Shown here piece after piece: positions 9,701 to 17,512 of a stretch of DNA of 64,000 bases. The stretch is from Bradyrhizobium sp. dw_411 (GTDB lineage Bacteria; Pseudomonadota; Alphaproteobacteria; Rhizobiales; Xanthobacteraceae), in the NCBI RefSeq assembly GCF_018449695.1, contig NZ_JAAVUY010000016.1, forward strand, positions 62,001 to 126,000, given 5' to 3'. The notes under the pieces are model-generated. The model worked only from the letters and a program-made list of their open reading frames with translations. It searched no databases and had not been told where the DNA came from. A program made the translations under genes and the position numbers. The stretch's first letter is position 1. Each line of letters starts with the position of its first letter.

Positions 9701-12270
9701 GTCGGATGCGGCGACCAATCCGTACCGCTGCGCCGGAGATATTCGAGACAGACCTCCACGCCGCGGTCGATCCGGGTCAAGCTCGTATAAAGGGTAAGCC
9801 GTAATCGGGTGACGACAGCGATGTCGTGGCCGTCCTTGGCGCGCCGCGCCAGCATTGAAAGCCGGCTCTCGGCAGCGACCATGTCCGCGGACAGTAATTC
9901 GCATTCGGCCAGCAAATGCTCGATCGAAAAGATCAGGCCGTAGTTACGGTCCCAGCAGTCCTCCGCCAGCAAAAGCCGGCCGGCGGTGAGATATTTGAGC
10001 GCAGAGGCGTAGGCCGTCGAGGCCTTGGCGCGCCTGCCGGCAATGAAGTTCAATTGCGCAACCCATTCCCGTTCCTCCACCGAGTTAAGGAGGTGGGAGC
10101 CTCGGTTGAGCTGATTGACGATCTCGAAGATCGCCTCCTCCTGCTGGTCAGGAGGGGTCTGGGTCGCGATCAGCCGTCCTATCCGCAGATGGGTCTCGTC
10201 GCGCATTTCTTCGGGGATCGACGCATAGGCGGTTTCCTGAAGACGGTCATGAAGAAACCGGTAGGAATCTTCGGAACGAAAAATCAACCCGGCTCGAACG
10301 GCTTCCCAGAGTTCGCCATGCATGGCCTCCGAATCCGGATAGACCATCCGCAACCGGGCGAATTCCGCGCTGTTGCCGATGCAGGCAAGCCGCTGCAATG
10401 CCTGCTGCGTTTCGACCGGAAGACGATTCAATTTTCCGACCATCAGGTCCACCACATTGTCGGTGTAACCCTTGGCGTGAATGCGATCCACGTCCCAGGA
10501 CCATCGCGCCTGCACTGGATCGAAGGCAAGCAGTCGTTCGTCAGCGAGCGTGGAGATGAACTGAATGGCGAAGAACGGATTGCCGGCCGTCTTTTCGTGA
10601 ATCAGTTGGGCCAGCGGGGCGGCATATTTTGGTTCGCAATGAAGGGATTCCGACAGCAATTGCGTCAGGTCTTCGCGGACCAGAGGTGCCAGCACGATAT
10701 TCTGCACCATCGCGCCGGCTCGGCGCACCGTGTCCAGCTTGCGAATGAGCGGATGAGCGGCATTGACCTCGTTGTCGCGATAGGCGCCGATCAGCAGCAG
10801 GTTCTGCATGTCGGCCCGGGTCAGCATGTCCTCGAGCAAATCGAGCGTCGCCGCGTCGAGCCATTGCAGATCGTCAAAGAACAGAACGAGCGGATGTTCG
10901 GGCCTTGCGAATATGCCGATGAAACGCCGGAACACCAATTGAAAACGGCCCTGTGCGTCCTGTTGGGGAAGTTCGGGTACCGGGCGCTGGTCTGCGATGA
11001 TGTGCTTTAATTCGGGAACGAGATCGACAATCAGCATTCCGTTCGGACCCAACGCCTCGTCAAGCGCGTCGCGCCATTTGTGCAGCTCGGCTTCGCTCTT
11101 GCTCAGCAGCGGGCGAACCAGGCTCTGAAGGGCTTGTGCCAAAGTGGCATAGGGGATGTCGCGCTTGTACTGGTCGAACTTGCCCGAAGCAAAAAGGCCG
11201 CGAGACCGGATGACCGGTTTGTGGAGTTCATTGACGACGGAGGATTTGCCGATGCCGGAGTAACCGGAAACCAGCACCAGTTCGGGTCTGCCGCCGGCCA
11301 CAACGCGATCGAAGGCGGCGAGAAGGGTATTGATCTCGTAACTTCGCCCGTAGAGTTTTTCGGGGATGAGCAGGCGATCCGGCATGTCGTGTTCGCCAGG
11401 CCATAATTCGTCGATACGGCCTTCTGCCTGCCATTGCGCGAGGCAGCACCGAAGATCGCTCTCAACGCCAACAGCCGTCTGGTAGCGCTCCTCGGCGGTT
11501 TTCGCGAGCAGCTTCATGATAATGGCGGAGACCGCGGAAGGAACGTTTCTCGTCCGGTCGTGAGGCGGCGGCGGCTGCATCGCGATGTGACAATGTACCC
11601 ATCCGATCGGATCGGAAGCGGCGAAGGGAAGGCTGCCGGTCAGCATTTCGTAAAGGGTGACCCCGAATGAGTAGAGGTCGCTCCGTGAATCGATCGAGCG
11701 ATTCATCCGTCCCGTCTGTTCGGGCGCCATGTAGGGCAGTGTTCCGGCGATGAACTCAGGGGGCCCGGCCGGCTGATGCTCCCGCGGAAGGCGCGATGCG
11801 ATGCCAAAGCCCGTCAGCCAAACCTGGCCCGTGGCGGAATCGACAAGCACATTGGCCGGCTTGATGTCTTTGTGGATGAGGCCATGTCCGTGCAGCTTGC
11901 CGAGCGCAACCGAGAGAGCGACGGCGAGTTGCAGGAATCTTCCCAGTTCGAGCGGCTGACCGATCATCCGGCTGAGCGGCTCGCCGCCGGGATCCCGGAG
12001 CATCAGAATGGTCCGGTTGCGCTCGCGCACGAGGTCCATGGGCCGTAACGCCCATTCCTCATCCAGTTCGTCCTTCAACTCGTATTCGTGAGCCAATCGA
12101 TCGAGGCCGCCCGGCCTCGGATAATTCGTGCCGACATAGACGGCCAGAACGCTATTCCGGTTGCCGTCAGCATCTTCGAAAAATGTCCTGCAGAAAACAT
12201 GATCGTCATCCTCCCAGAACACCTGGAGAGGGTTCATTTCCTCGTCGCGGATCGACGAGGGTGTGTTCAT
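6745..12270 (-). CDS. Giant Ser/Thr kinase - AAA ATPase - GAF - PAS - histidine kinase
   Basis: An 1841-residue soluble multi-module sensor. Residues 20-280 form a protein-kinase-like domain: catalytic loop HKDIKPAN (133-140), a TGFG at 153-156 where DFG is expected, and APE at 182-184. Residues 305-600 are an STAND-like predicted ATPase with Walker A GYSGIGKS (336-343) and Walker B FFDDLQWLD. A long helical/TPR-like region (about 600-1270) follows, then GAF (about 1310-1450), PAS (about 1475-1590) and a histidine kinase with AHEVNQP (His1625), N-box NLIINAVEAM, DSGPGV and GLGMGLSI. This architecture is known as the 'trifunctional kinase/ATP-binding/sensor histidine kinase' family, found in rhizobia and cyanobacteria; its signals are mostly unknown. 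Loss of the DFG Asp suggests that the first domain is a pseudokinase or uses another metal ligand. It is upstream of, and probably cotranscribed with, the MFS gene. ATG at 12270 has only a weak ribosome-binding site; ATG at 12237 is an alternative. Confidence 0.92.
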   Translation of the reverse strand: MNTPSSIRDEEMNPLQVFWEDDDHVFCRTFFEDADGNRNSVLAVYVGTNYPRPGGLDRLAHEYELKDELDEEWALRPMDLVRERNRTILMLRDPGGEPLSRMIGQPLELGRFLQLAVALSVALGKLHGHGLIHKDIKPANVLVDSATGQVWLTGFGIASRLPREHQPAGPPEFIAGTLPYMAPEQTGRMNRSIDSRSDLYSFGVTLYEMLTGSLPFAASDPIGWVHCHIAMQPPPPHDRTRNVPSAVSAIIMKLLAKTAEERYQTAVGVESDLRCCLAQWQAEGRIDELWPGEHDMPDRLLIPEKLYGRSYEINTLLAAFDRVVAGGRPELVLVSGYSGIGKSSVVNELHKPVIRSRGLFASGKFDQYKRDIPYATLAQALQSLVRPLLSKSEAELHKWRDALDEALGPNGMLIVDLVPELKHIIADQRPVPELPQQDAQGRFQLVFRRFIGIFARPEHPLVLFFDDLQWLDAATLDLLEDMLTRADMQNLLLIGAYRDNEVNAAHPLIRKLDTVRRAGAMVQNIVLAPLVREDLTQLLSESLHCEPKYAAPLAQLIHEKTAGNPFFAIQFISTLADERLLAFDPVQARWSWDVDRIHAKGYTDNVVDLMVGKLNRLPVETQQALQRLACIGNSAEFARLRMVYPDSEAMHGELWEAVRAGLIFRSEDSYRFLHDRLQETAYASIPEEMRDETHLRIGRLIATQTPPDQQEEAIFEIVNQLNRGSHLLNSVEEREWVAQLNFIAGRRAKASTAYASALKYLTAGRLLLAEDCWDRNYGLIFSIEHLLAECELLSADMVAAESRLSMLARRAKDGHDIAVVTRLRLTLYTSLTRIDRGVEVCLEYLRRSGTDWSPHPTREEATREYDRISSLVGRRSIEQLVDLPLMTDPDLLDILDVLTELVTPALFYDGNLCSLVICRMVTLSLEHGNSDAACFAYVWFGIIAGPRFGNYGDGFRFGRLGYELVEGRGLMRYQARTYMSFGNIVLPWSKHALGGRPLIRRAFDAAYRVGDLTFAAYSCSQLITNFLAVGDPLPAAQLEAETGLAFAQTTRFSIVVNFITAQLALIRTLRGLTPKFGSLNHQGFDESEFERHVASDPVLMICEYWYCVRKLQARFLAGDYASAVEASSRAQELLWISPSFEIAELRFYGALSHASAWDAASPGEKLRHAESLAEHHRQLEIWAEHCPENFDNRAALVGAEIARIEDRALDAEQLYEQAIRSARLNGFVHNEAIANEAAGRFYASRGFDKIATMYLRDARSLYLRWGADGKVRQLDQLYPQITAEEPGRINTIQSPVEHLDLATVIKVSQAVSGEVVLEKLIDVLMRTAIENAGAKRGLLILAREGVYRIEAEATAGDNTVTVGLRQANVTAGDMPESILHYVVRTKESVLLEDATSTNQFSADAYIQHHQARSILCLPLLKQSGLIGVLYLENNLAPHVFTSARMTILKLLASEAAISLENTRLYNDLREREARVRRLVDSNIIGIFIWRDDGRIIDANDAFLRIVEYDRGDLVAGFLNWRDLTPAEWKDSDAHLLTGLKGAGTAQPVEKEYFRKDGSRVTVLVGAARFEEGSNAGVAFVLDLTDRKKSEEAVRESERRYRDIQMELAHVNRVAITGQLSASIAHEVNQPIGATVINAQAALRWLNAQPPNMDQVREALTRIVKDGMRAADVIRSIRELIDKAPPRRDPLNMNDAIVDVIGLAKGEVEKNRVTVHTQFAEDLPLIEGDGVQLQQVILNLIINAVEAMKACSETTRDLHVSTAKMEAGGVHVAVRDSGPGVEAAKLERIFDAFYTTKPAGLGMGLSICRGIIQAHGGQLWATTDPRGAVFQLILPVRAGISI

Positions 12271-12590
12271 CCTGAACTCTGGCTGGGCACGGCTCTTACC
12301 CGATCACATCTGGTCATCGCGCGGCCGGACAATGGACTGAAAGATGCTCTCTTTCCAGAGCATTCGCCGGGCAGGGACGATCCCGGACGAGAGAGAAACA
12401 ATGCGTCAAACCAACTCCAAGCGCTGGATAATGCGAGGGTTTTCTGGAGGGCTGCCACCTCTGCGGGCATTTGGAGTTTGGCAATCGCGATCGTACGGTC
12501 GCCGATGGAGTTCGCGTCGCGCGGTATCGCGCTTGCTGGTTGACAGTCGCAAGCTTGCCCAAAGCCTTGTCCAGGCTTCGCCGATGCAGC

Positions 12591-12605
12591 GGCACGGTTT
12601 CTGCA
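12591..12605 (+). promoter_or_regulatory. Possible sigma-54 promoter for the binding-protein operon
   Basis: GGCACGGTTTCTGCA matches the sigma-54 pattern (TGGCACG-N4-TTGCA) at the two invariant doublets, GG and GC, with the required 10-base spacing, but departs at two flanking positions. It lies about 142 bases upstream of the solute-binding protein ATG. No upstream activator gene is adjacent, so this is a tentative call. Confidence 0.3.
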
Positions 12606-12662
12606 TATCGTTTCCGGATATCGTTTCCAGACATCGTATCGGCGTATCGTATCCGGCGATAT
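12603..12662 (+). repeat. Degenerate 12-14 bp tandem repeat
   Basis: About five back-to-back imperfect units of the form 'gATATCGTttCC' can be read: catatcgtttcc, ggatatcgtttcc, agacatcgtatc, ggcgtatcgtatcc, ggcgatatc. It overlaps the 3' edge of the possible sigma-54 site and lies upstream of the binding-protein gene. It may be a drifting minisatellite or a set of binding sites; the sequence alone does not say which. Confidence 0.5.
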
Positions 12663-12746
12663 CAAGGTAGAAAAGTTGCGCGCACCGGCAAAGCGCAGCG
12701 CTTAGCTATCTAAGGTTTTATATCTGCGGATATTCTAGGAGGTGGC

Positions 12747-13955
12747 ATGTCGACCAGGGTTGCGCTGTTAGCATTGTCCGTGACGCTCGCTTTGACCCAG
12801 CATGCGAGCGCTCAGGTCTCGGACAGCGTGGTCCGCATCGGCTTGCTGACGGATTATACCGGTGTGTTCTCTGCCCTGTCAGGTCAAGGCGGGGTGGTCG
12901 CAGCCCGCATGGCGGTGGAAGATTTCGGCGGCACGGTGCTCGGCAAGCCGATCGAGATCGTGCAGGCCGATCACGGCAACAAGCCCGATACGGCGGCGGC
13001 GATCGCCAAGCGCTGGTACGATGTCGAAGGTGTCGACATGATCGCCGACGTGCCCAATTCGTCGGTGGCGCTTGCGGTTCAGGCGGTCGCGCGCGAACGG
13101 CAGAAGATCGTCATCGCGTCCGGCTCCGGCACGGCCGAATTCACCGGAAAGTCCTGCACGCCAACCAGCTTCCAATGGACCTGGGATACCTATTCGGCGG
13201 CGGTCGCGACCACCAAAGCCGTGATGCAGAGCGGCGCAGATTCCTGGTACATCCTCGCGGCGGATTATACGTTCGGGCGAACGATGGCCGCGGATGTTTC
13301 CGCGCAGGTGAAAAAAGCCGGCGGCACCGTCGCCGATGTCGTTCGGCATCCCCTGAATACGCTGGATTTCTCGTCGTTTATCGTTCAGGCGCAGGCCTCG
13401 AAAGCCAAGGTGATCGCGCTCGCCAATGGCGGAACCGACACGGTCAACGCCGTCAAGCAGTTCAACGAGTTCGGATTGCGCGAGAGCGGTGTCAAGCTGG
13501 TGGGCATGGCGGTTTTCATCACCGACGTTCACGGCATGGGCATTGAAAATGCGCGCGGCCTCGTTCTGACCAACGGTTTCTACTGGGATCGCACCGATGA
13601 AACGCGGGCGTGGTCGAAGCGCTTCTTCGCCCGGCATGGTGCGATGCCGACGATGGCCCAGGCGGGCGTCTATTCGGCTGTGACGCACTATCTGAAATCA
13701 ATCGCATCTGGTGGAACCGACGATGGCGTGCGCGTCGCCGCGGAGATTCGGGCGCATCCGGTCACCGACTTCTTTGCAAATGGCGGCCGCGTCCGCGAAG
13801 ATGGCCGGCTCGTGCATGACATGTACCTGGTCGAGGTGAAGAACCCCGACGAAGTCAAATATCCCTGGGATTACTACCGCGTCCTGCGGACCATTCCCGG
13901 CGAAGAGGCTGTGAGACCTCTGGCGGAGAGCGAGTGCCCGCTGGTACAGAAATAG
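12747..13955 (+). CDS. Branched-chain-amino-acid-type ABC solute-binding protein
   Basis: A 402-residue periplasmic binding protein. The signal peptide ends at ...THQ-like sequence HASAQ (about residue 23). The mature part starts VRIGLLTDYTGVFSALSGQG, the classic opening of type I (LivJ-like, PF13458) binding proteins, and keeps the fold throughout (DHGNKPDTAAAIAKRW; WYILAADYTFGR). It would bind a small ligand in the periplasm and feed an ABC permease. No permease or ATPase gene is nearby, so it is either an orphan or uses a permease encoded elsewhere. The start has an excellent ribosome-binding site, AGGAGGT, 4 bases upstream. It heads a same-strand row (flavin reductase, cytochrome c, nitroreductase, SDR), suggesting that the ligand is the substrate degraded by those enzymes. 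Confidence 0.88.
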   Translation: MSTRVALLALSVTLALTQHASAQVSDSVVRIGLLTDYTGVFSALSGQGGVVAARMAVEDFGGTVLGKPIEIVQADHGNKPDTAAAIAKRWYDVEGVDMIADVPNSSVALAVQAVARERQKIVIASGSGTAEFTGKSCTPTSFQWTWDTYSAAVATTKAVMQSGADSWYILAADYTFGRTMAADVSAQVKKAGGTVADVVRHPLNTLDFSSFIVQAQASKAKVIALANGGTDTVNAVKQFNEFGLRESGVKLVGMAVFITDVHGMGIENARGLVLTNGFYWDRTDETRAWSKRFFARHGAMPTMAQAGVYSAVTHYLKSIASGGTDDGVRVAAEIRAHPVTDFFANGGRVREDGRLVHDMYLVEVKNPDEVKYPWDYYRVLRTIPGEEAVRPLAESECPLVQK

Positions 13956-14031
13956 CACTTAAGCTTGCACAAAGATCTGCTTACCGGAACATCTGCTTCT
14001 CGGAATGGCTGGATGAAGGGAGGAGGGCGCG

Positions 14032-14679
14032 ATGACCCATGTCGTGATGTCAGGTTTGAGCAATATGCAGAAATACTGGCTGATCACCGGCAGCATCGCG
14101 CCGCGGCCGATAGCGCTGGTGACGACGCGTGGCGCGAACGGGCTCCACAATGCCGCGCCGTTCAGTTCGTTCACCTATATGGGCGAGGACCCGCCGCTGA
14201 TGGTGATCGGGGTGGACCTTTACGGCGAAGAGAGCCACCGCCCCGGGGAAATCAAGGACACCCTGAAGAACATCCAGGATCGCGGCGAATTCGTCGTCAA
14301 CATGGTCGACGAGAGCCTGCTCGAAAAGATGGTGCTGTGCGGCAGCGATTTTCCCTCCCACGTCTCCGAACTCGACGCGACCGGTCTGTCGCTGGCCCCG
14401 TCGCAGCACATGGAAACCCAGAGGATCGCGGAAACCCCGATTGCCTGGGAATGCAAGCTCTACAAGATTCTCGATTTCGCAACCTCGAGGTCGATCGTGT
14501 TCGGCGAAATCGTCGCGATGTATTTCCGTGACGATTTGATCGACGCCGAAGCGATGCGGGTCCGGGTCGATCGCTTTGCCCCCTGCGGACGGCTCGGCGG
14601 TCCCAACTATAGCCGCACGAGCGATCGCATCAGGCTGCCGGTGCCGACATTCACGTCGAAAGGCACCCCTCGCGTATAG
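14032..14679 (+). CDS. Flavin reductase-like FMN-binding protein
   Basis: A 215-residue protein of the split-barrel flavin reductase family (DIM6/NTAB type). The motif GSIAPRPIALVTTRGANGLHNAAPFSSF (given here only as position 21-48, key residues RPIAxVTT and NxAPFSSF) is the usual flavin-binding opening, and DPPLMVIG follows. Members reduce FMN with NAD(P)H for a partner monooxygenase or bind FMN as sensors. GGAGG lies 6 bases before the ATG. It sits 76 bases after the binding-protein gene and 58 before the cytochrome c, in one apparent operon. No monooxygenase large component is visible in the window, so its electron acceptor is unknown. Confidence 0.85.
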   Translation: MTHVVMSGLSNMQKYWLITGSIAPRPIALVTTRGANGLHNAAPFSSFTYMGEDPPLMVIGVDLYGEESHRPGEIKDTLKNIQDRGEFVVNMVDESLLEKMVLCGSDFPSHVSELDATGLSLAPSQHMETQRIAETPIAWECKLYKILDFATSRSIVFGEIVAMYFRDDLIDAEAMRVRVDRFAPCGRLGGPNYSRTSDRIRLPVPTFTSKGTPRV

Positions 14680-14737
14680 CGGTTACTTTTGATAACAACG
14701 CTGGATTGCCGCTCGAAAAAATACCGGTGGGGGAAAA

Positions 14738-15721
14738 ATGAGACTCGCAGTTGCAGGCGTCGTGGCGCTTTTGGGTGTTGCTGCCGGTGGTGTCGTCAGT
14801 GGGGTGTTGGCGCAATCGGCGAGTCCTGCACCCGGTCCTGCAGCGGCGCCGCCTAATCCGGAGTGGGCCTATCCGGCCAATCCGCCGGTCGCCGAGTTCG
14901 ACGCCACTGTGGAGCACACTCTGCCGGGCAGCAGCCGGAAATATACCCAGGCGCAGGTCGAGAATGATTTCACGCCGCCTGACTGGTTTCCGGAGGATCA
15001 TCCGCCGATGCCGGTGGTGGTCGCCACCGGACGCGCGCCGGCCGTCAAGGCCTGTTCCAAATGCCACGTCACCAACGGCGCCGGGCATCCGGAATCGTCC
15101 GATATCGCCGGAATGTCCGAAGCCTACATCATCCGCCAGATGACGGACTTCAAAGAAGGCCGCCGCAAAGGCGCCCGTGCCGGTTCGATGTTTCCGATCG
15201 CCAAGGCGGTAAGCGACGAGGAATTGCGCGAGGCCGCCCGTTATTATGCGGCTCTGCCGCGCGTCGCGTGGACCCGGGTGGTCGAAACCGACACCGTGCC
15301 GAAAACCGAATTGCGCGTCGGCGGCATGCGCTTTCCGGTCGCCAATGGCGGCACCGAGCCGATCGGCAACCGCATCATCGAGCTGCCCGAAGCGCCGGAG
15401 CGCGCCCATCTTCGCGACTCGCGGATGGGCTTTGTGGCCAACGTCCCCGTCGGCAGCGTCAAACGTGGCGAGGCGCTGGTGAAGGGTGAGGGCGGTCTGA
15501 CGCCGGCATGCGCCACCTGCCACGGCCAAGACCTGAAAGGCATCGGCGAAGTGCCATACCTTACCGGCCGTTCGCCGATGTACGTGTTTCGTCAGCTCAA
15601 CGACATCAAGATCGGCACCCGCGCCGGACCCAGCGCGGAGCTGATGCAGCCTGTCGTCGCGAAGCTTAGCCAAGACGACATGCTGGCGATATCGGCCTAT
15701 CTGGCGACGCTGCCCCGATAA
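14738..15721 (+). CDS. Periplasmic dihaem cytochrome c
   Basis: A 327-residue exported cytochrome with a signal peptide (residues 1-26, ending SGVLAQ) and two c-type haem sites: CSKCH (Cys106, Cys109, His110) and CATCH (Cys258, Cys261, His262). Spacing and size fit two class I cytochrome c domains, as in cytochrome c4-like or alcohol-dehydrogenase-subunit proteins. Met residues that could be sixth ligands occur in both halves (for example GSMFPIAKAV and AELMQPVVAK). It would carry electrons in the periplasm for an oxidation linked to this operon. A GGGGGAAAA purine run precedes the ATG. Confidence 0.9.
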   Translation: MRLAVAGVVALLGVAAGGVVSGVLAQSASPAPGPAAAPPNPEWAYPANPPVAEFDATVEHTLPGSSRKYTQAQVENDFTPPDWFPEDHPPMPVVVATGRAPAVKACSKCHVTNGAGHPESSDIAGMSEAYIIRQMTDFKEGRRKGARAGSMFPIAKAVSDEELREAARYYAALPRVAWTRVVETDTVPKTELRVGGMRFPVANGGTEPIGNRIIELPEAPERAHLRDSRMGFVANVPVGSVKRGEALVKGEGGLTPACATCHGQDLKGIGEVPYLTGRSPMYVFRQLNDIKIGTRAGPSAELMQPVVAKLSQDDMLAISAYLATLPR

Positions 15722-15771
15722 GGTTGAGAGGCAATTTTGAGTTTAGAGGCTATCCCGGGAATCCCAGACCC

Positions 15772-16449
15772 ATGCAGTTCGATGACGTTATCCTCGGCCG
15801 CCGCAGCATCCGCGGTTACAAGCCCGATCCGGTGCCCAGGGCGCTGATTGAGGAAATCATCGGTCTGGCGATGCGCGCGCCGTCGTCGATGAACACCCAG
15901 CCCTGGAATTTTTACGTCATCACCGGCGAACCGCTGAACAAAATCCGCGCCGGGAATACCGAGCGGATGGTGGCAGGCGTGCCGCAGTCGCGCGAGTTCC
16001 GCACCGGACAGCCTTTTGCAGGTCCGCACCGCGACCGGCAGGTTGGCGTCGCCAAGCAATTATTCTCCGCGATGGGGATCGCGCGCGACGACAAGGAGAT
16101 GCGGCAGGATTGGGTGCTGCGCGGCTTCCGTCAATTCGACGCGCCGGTATGCGTGATCGTGACCTATGACCGCGTGCTGGACGGCAGCGACGATACGCCG
16201 TTCGATTGCGGCGCTGTCGCGACCGCCTTGGTCAATGCCGCCTGGTCTCGCGGGCTCGGCGCCGTGATCAACAGCCAGGGCATCATGCAATCGCCTGTGG
16301 TGCGCGAGCATGCCGGCATAGCCGACGATCAGGTCATCATGAAAAGCATCGCGCTGGGCTGGCCGGATGAAAGCTTCCCGGCTAATGCGGTGGTGTCCGA
16401 ACGAAAATCGGTCGAGGAAGCGACGGTGTTCGTCGGTTTCGGCGATTAG
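15772..16449 (+). CDS. Nitroreductase family oxidoreductase
   Basis: A 225-residue FMN-dependent nitroreductase-fold protein. FDDVILGRRSIRGYKPDPVP is the usual N-terminal Arg-rich phosphate-contact motif, and MRAPSSMNTQPWNFYVITG is the second signature. The C-terminal ALGWPDE is also typical. The family reduces nitro groups, quinones or enones with NAD(P)H. I chose ATG 15772 over a TTG at 15724 because the family begins 3-5 residues before the RRSIR motif; no strong ribosome-binding site is seen, so translation may be coupled to the cytochrome gene 50 bases upstream. Confidence 0.88.
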   Translation: MQFDDVILGRRSIRGYKPDPVPRALIEEIIGLAMRAPSSMNTQPWNFYVITGEPLNKIRAGNTERMVAGVPQSREFRTGQPFAGPHRDRQVGVAKQLFSAMGIARDDKEMRQDWVLRGFRQFDAPVCVIVTYDRVLDGSDDTPFDCGAVATALVNAAWSRGLGAVINSQGIMQSPVVREHAGIADDQVIMKSIALGWPDESFPANAVVSERKSVEEATVFVGFGD

Positions 16450-16495
16450 AGCAGTTTCGCGCGACCCGGCGCATTCACATTAAAGGAGAGAAGCG

Positions 16496-17248
16496 ATGGA
16501 CCTGAAGGGCGCGGTGGCATTGGTGACGGGCGGCAATGGCGGGCTGGGGCAGCGTATCTGCCACGCGCTCGCGCAAGAGGGCGCCCATGTCGCCGTGATG
16601 TATGCGCGCAGCCGCGAGCAGGCGGAAGGCGTCGCCAGCGAGCTGGCGTCACAATATCACATCAAGGCTCAGGCTTTCGGCTGCGACATCACCGATGGCG
16701 CGGCAGTGGATCGGCTTGTCGGCGAAGTGACAAAAGCTTTCGGTCGCCTCGATATCCTGGTCAACGACGCGGCCTACAATTTCGCGGTTCCCTTCGCCGA
16801 CCTCGATGGCCTGACGCCGCAGGTCTGGAACGATATCATGGCGATCAACCTGACCGGGCCGATGCACCTGTCCAAGGCCGTTGCGCCCGTCATGAAAGCC
16901 CAGGGGCGGGGTCGCATCGTCAACATCGCTTCGGTCGCGGGGCTCGCCCCAACCGGTTCTTCGATCGCCTATGCCGTGTCGAAGGCGGGGCTCATTCATC
17001 TGACGCGCTGCATGGCGGTGGCGCTGGCGCCCGAGACGCTGGTCAACTGCGTGGCGCCAGGCCTCCTGGACGGCACGCGCGCGACAGCCAATCTCAAGTC
17101 CGAGCAGATCGAGCGCTCCGCATCGGCCTCGCTCCTGAAGAAGCCCGCCGACAAGGACGACTGCGCCGACATGGTGGTCACCATATGCCGCACCGAGACC
17201 ATGACCGGCCAGACCGTCGTCATCGATTCCGGACGCATCTTCCATTAG
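16496..17248 (+). CDS. Short-chain dehydrogenase/reductase
   Basis: A 250-residue classical SDR. The Rossmann motif TGGNGGLG is at 11-18 and the catalytic triad is Ser146, Tyr159 and Lys163 (YAVSK). NDAA at 90-93 replaces the usual NNAG. NIASVAG precedes the active Ser. It would oxidise an alcohol or reduce a ketone with NAD(P). The loop after the active site, VAPGLLDG, is as expected. It has a strong AAAGGAGAGAAGCG ribosome-binding site and lies 46 bases after the nitroreductase, ending the first catabolic block before the palindromic repeat. Confidence 0.9.
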   Translation: MDLKGAVALVTGGNGGLGQRICHALAQEGAHVAVMYARSREQAEGVASELASQYHIKAQAFGCDITDGAAVDRLVGEVTKAFGRLDILVNDAAYNFAVPFADLDGLTPQVWNDIMAINLTGPMHLSKAVAPVMKAQGRGRIVNIASVAGLAPTGSSIAYAVSKAGLIHLTRCMAVALAPETLVNCVAPGLLDGTRATANLKSEQIERSASASLLKKPADKDDCADMVVTICRTETMTGQTVVIDSGRIFH

Positions 17249-17290
17249 CAGTGATGAGATTGGATTGAATTACAGCGACAGCGGAAATGC

Positions 17291-17417
17291 ACTCCCTCTC
17301 CTGCTTGCGGGAGAGTCGGGGTGGGGTGCTTCGGCAAAACGCGTTAGTAGAGGGGAGGACAGACCTTCCCCCACCCGCCGCGCTTCGCACGGCGACCTCC
17401 CCCGCAAGCGGGAGAGG
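17291..17417. repeat. Dispersed palindromic repeat (CTCCCGCTTGCGGGAGAG type)
   Basis: The two ends are inverted copies (ctcctgcttgcgggagag at about 17298, cccccgcaagcgggagagg at 17397), flanking a C/G-rich middle with a further 'gtggggtgcttcggc' / 'ccccacccgccgcgcttcg' pairing. This is the familiar short intergenic palindrome found in many copies in Bradyrhizobium-type genomes. Only this copy is in the window. It lies between the SDR and the TctC-type gene and could form a large hairpin in RNA that separates the two operons. Confidence 0.75.
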
Positions 17418-17512
17418 TTCAGTAACCCCGCAGTCTGTGGAACGCATTTTGCAGCGCTGGATCGGTTGTAAAAAACGCTTGATGACAGCGAGTAACCCTT
17501 TTGGAGTGATGC

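Larger units (their letters stand above)
12271..12746. other. Divergent intergenic region, kinase / binding protein
   Basis: These 476 bases separate the divergent giant kinase and the solute-binding protein gene. Short frames exist on both strands but none has a ribosome-binding site or a recognisable product. The right half holds a possible sigma-54 promoter and a degenerate tandem repeat, listed separately. The last 60 bases before the plus-strand gene are AT-richer (ttttatatctgcggatattc). Confidence 0.5.

Noticed and set aside
9916-11010. 364-codon plus-strand frame
   Set aside because: It lies wholly inside the giant kinase gene on the other strand and has no ribosome-binding site or domain.
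14651-15673. 340-codon minus-strand frame
   Set aside because: Antisense to the dihaem cytochrome c, which has two CxxCH sites and a signal peptide.
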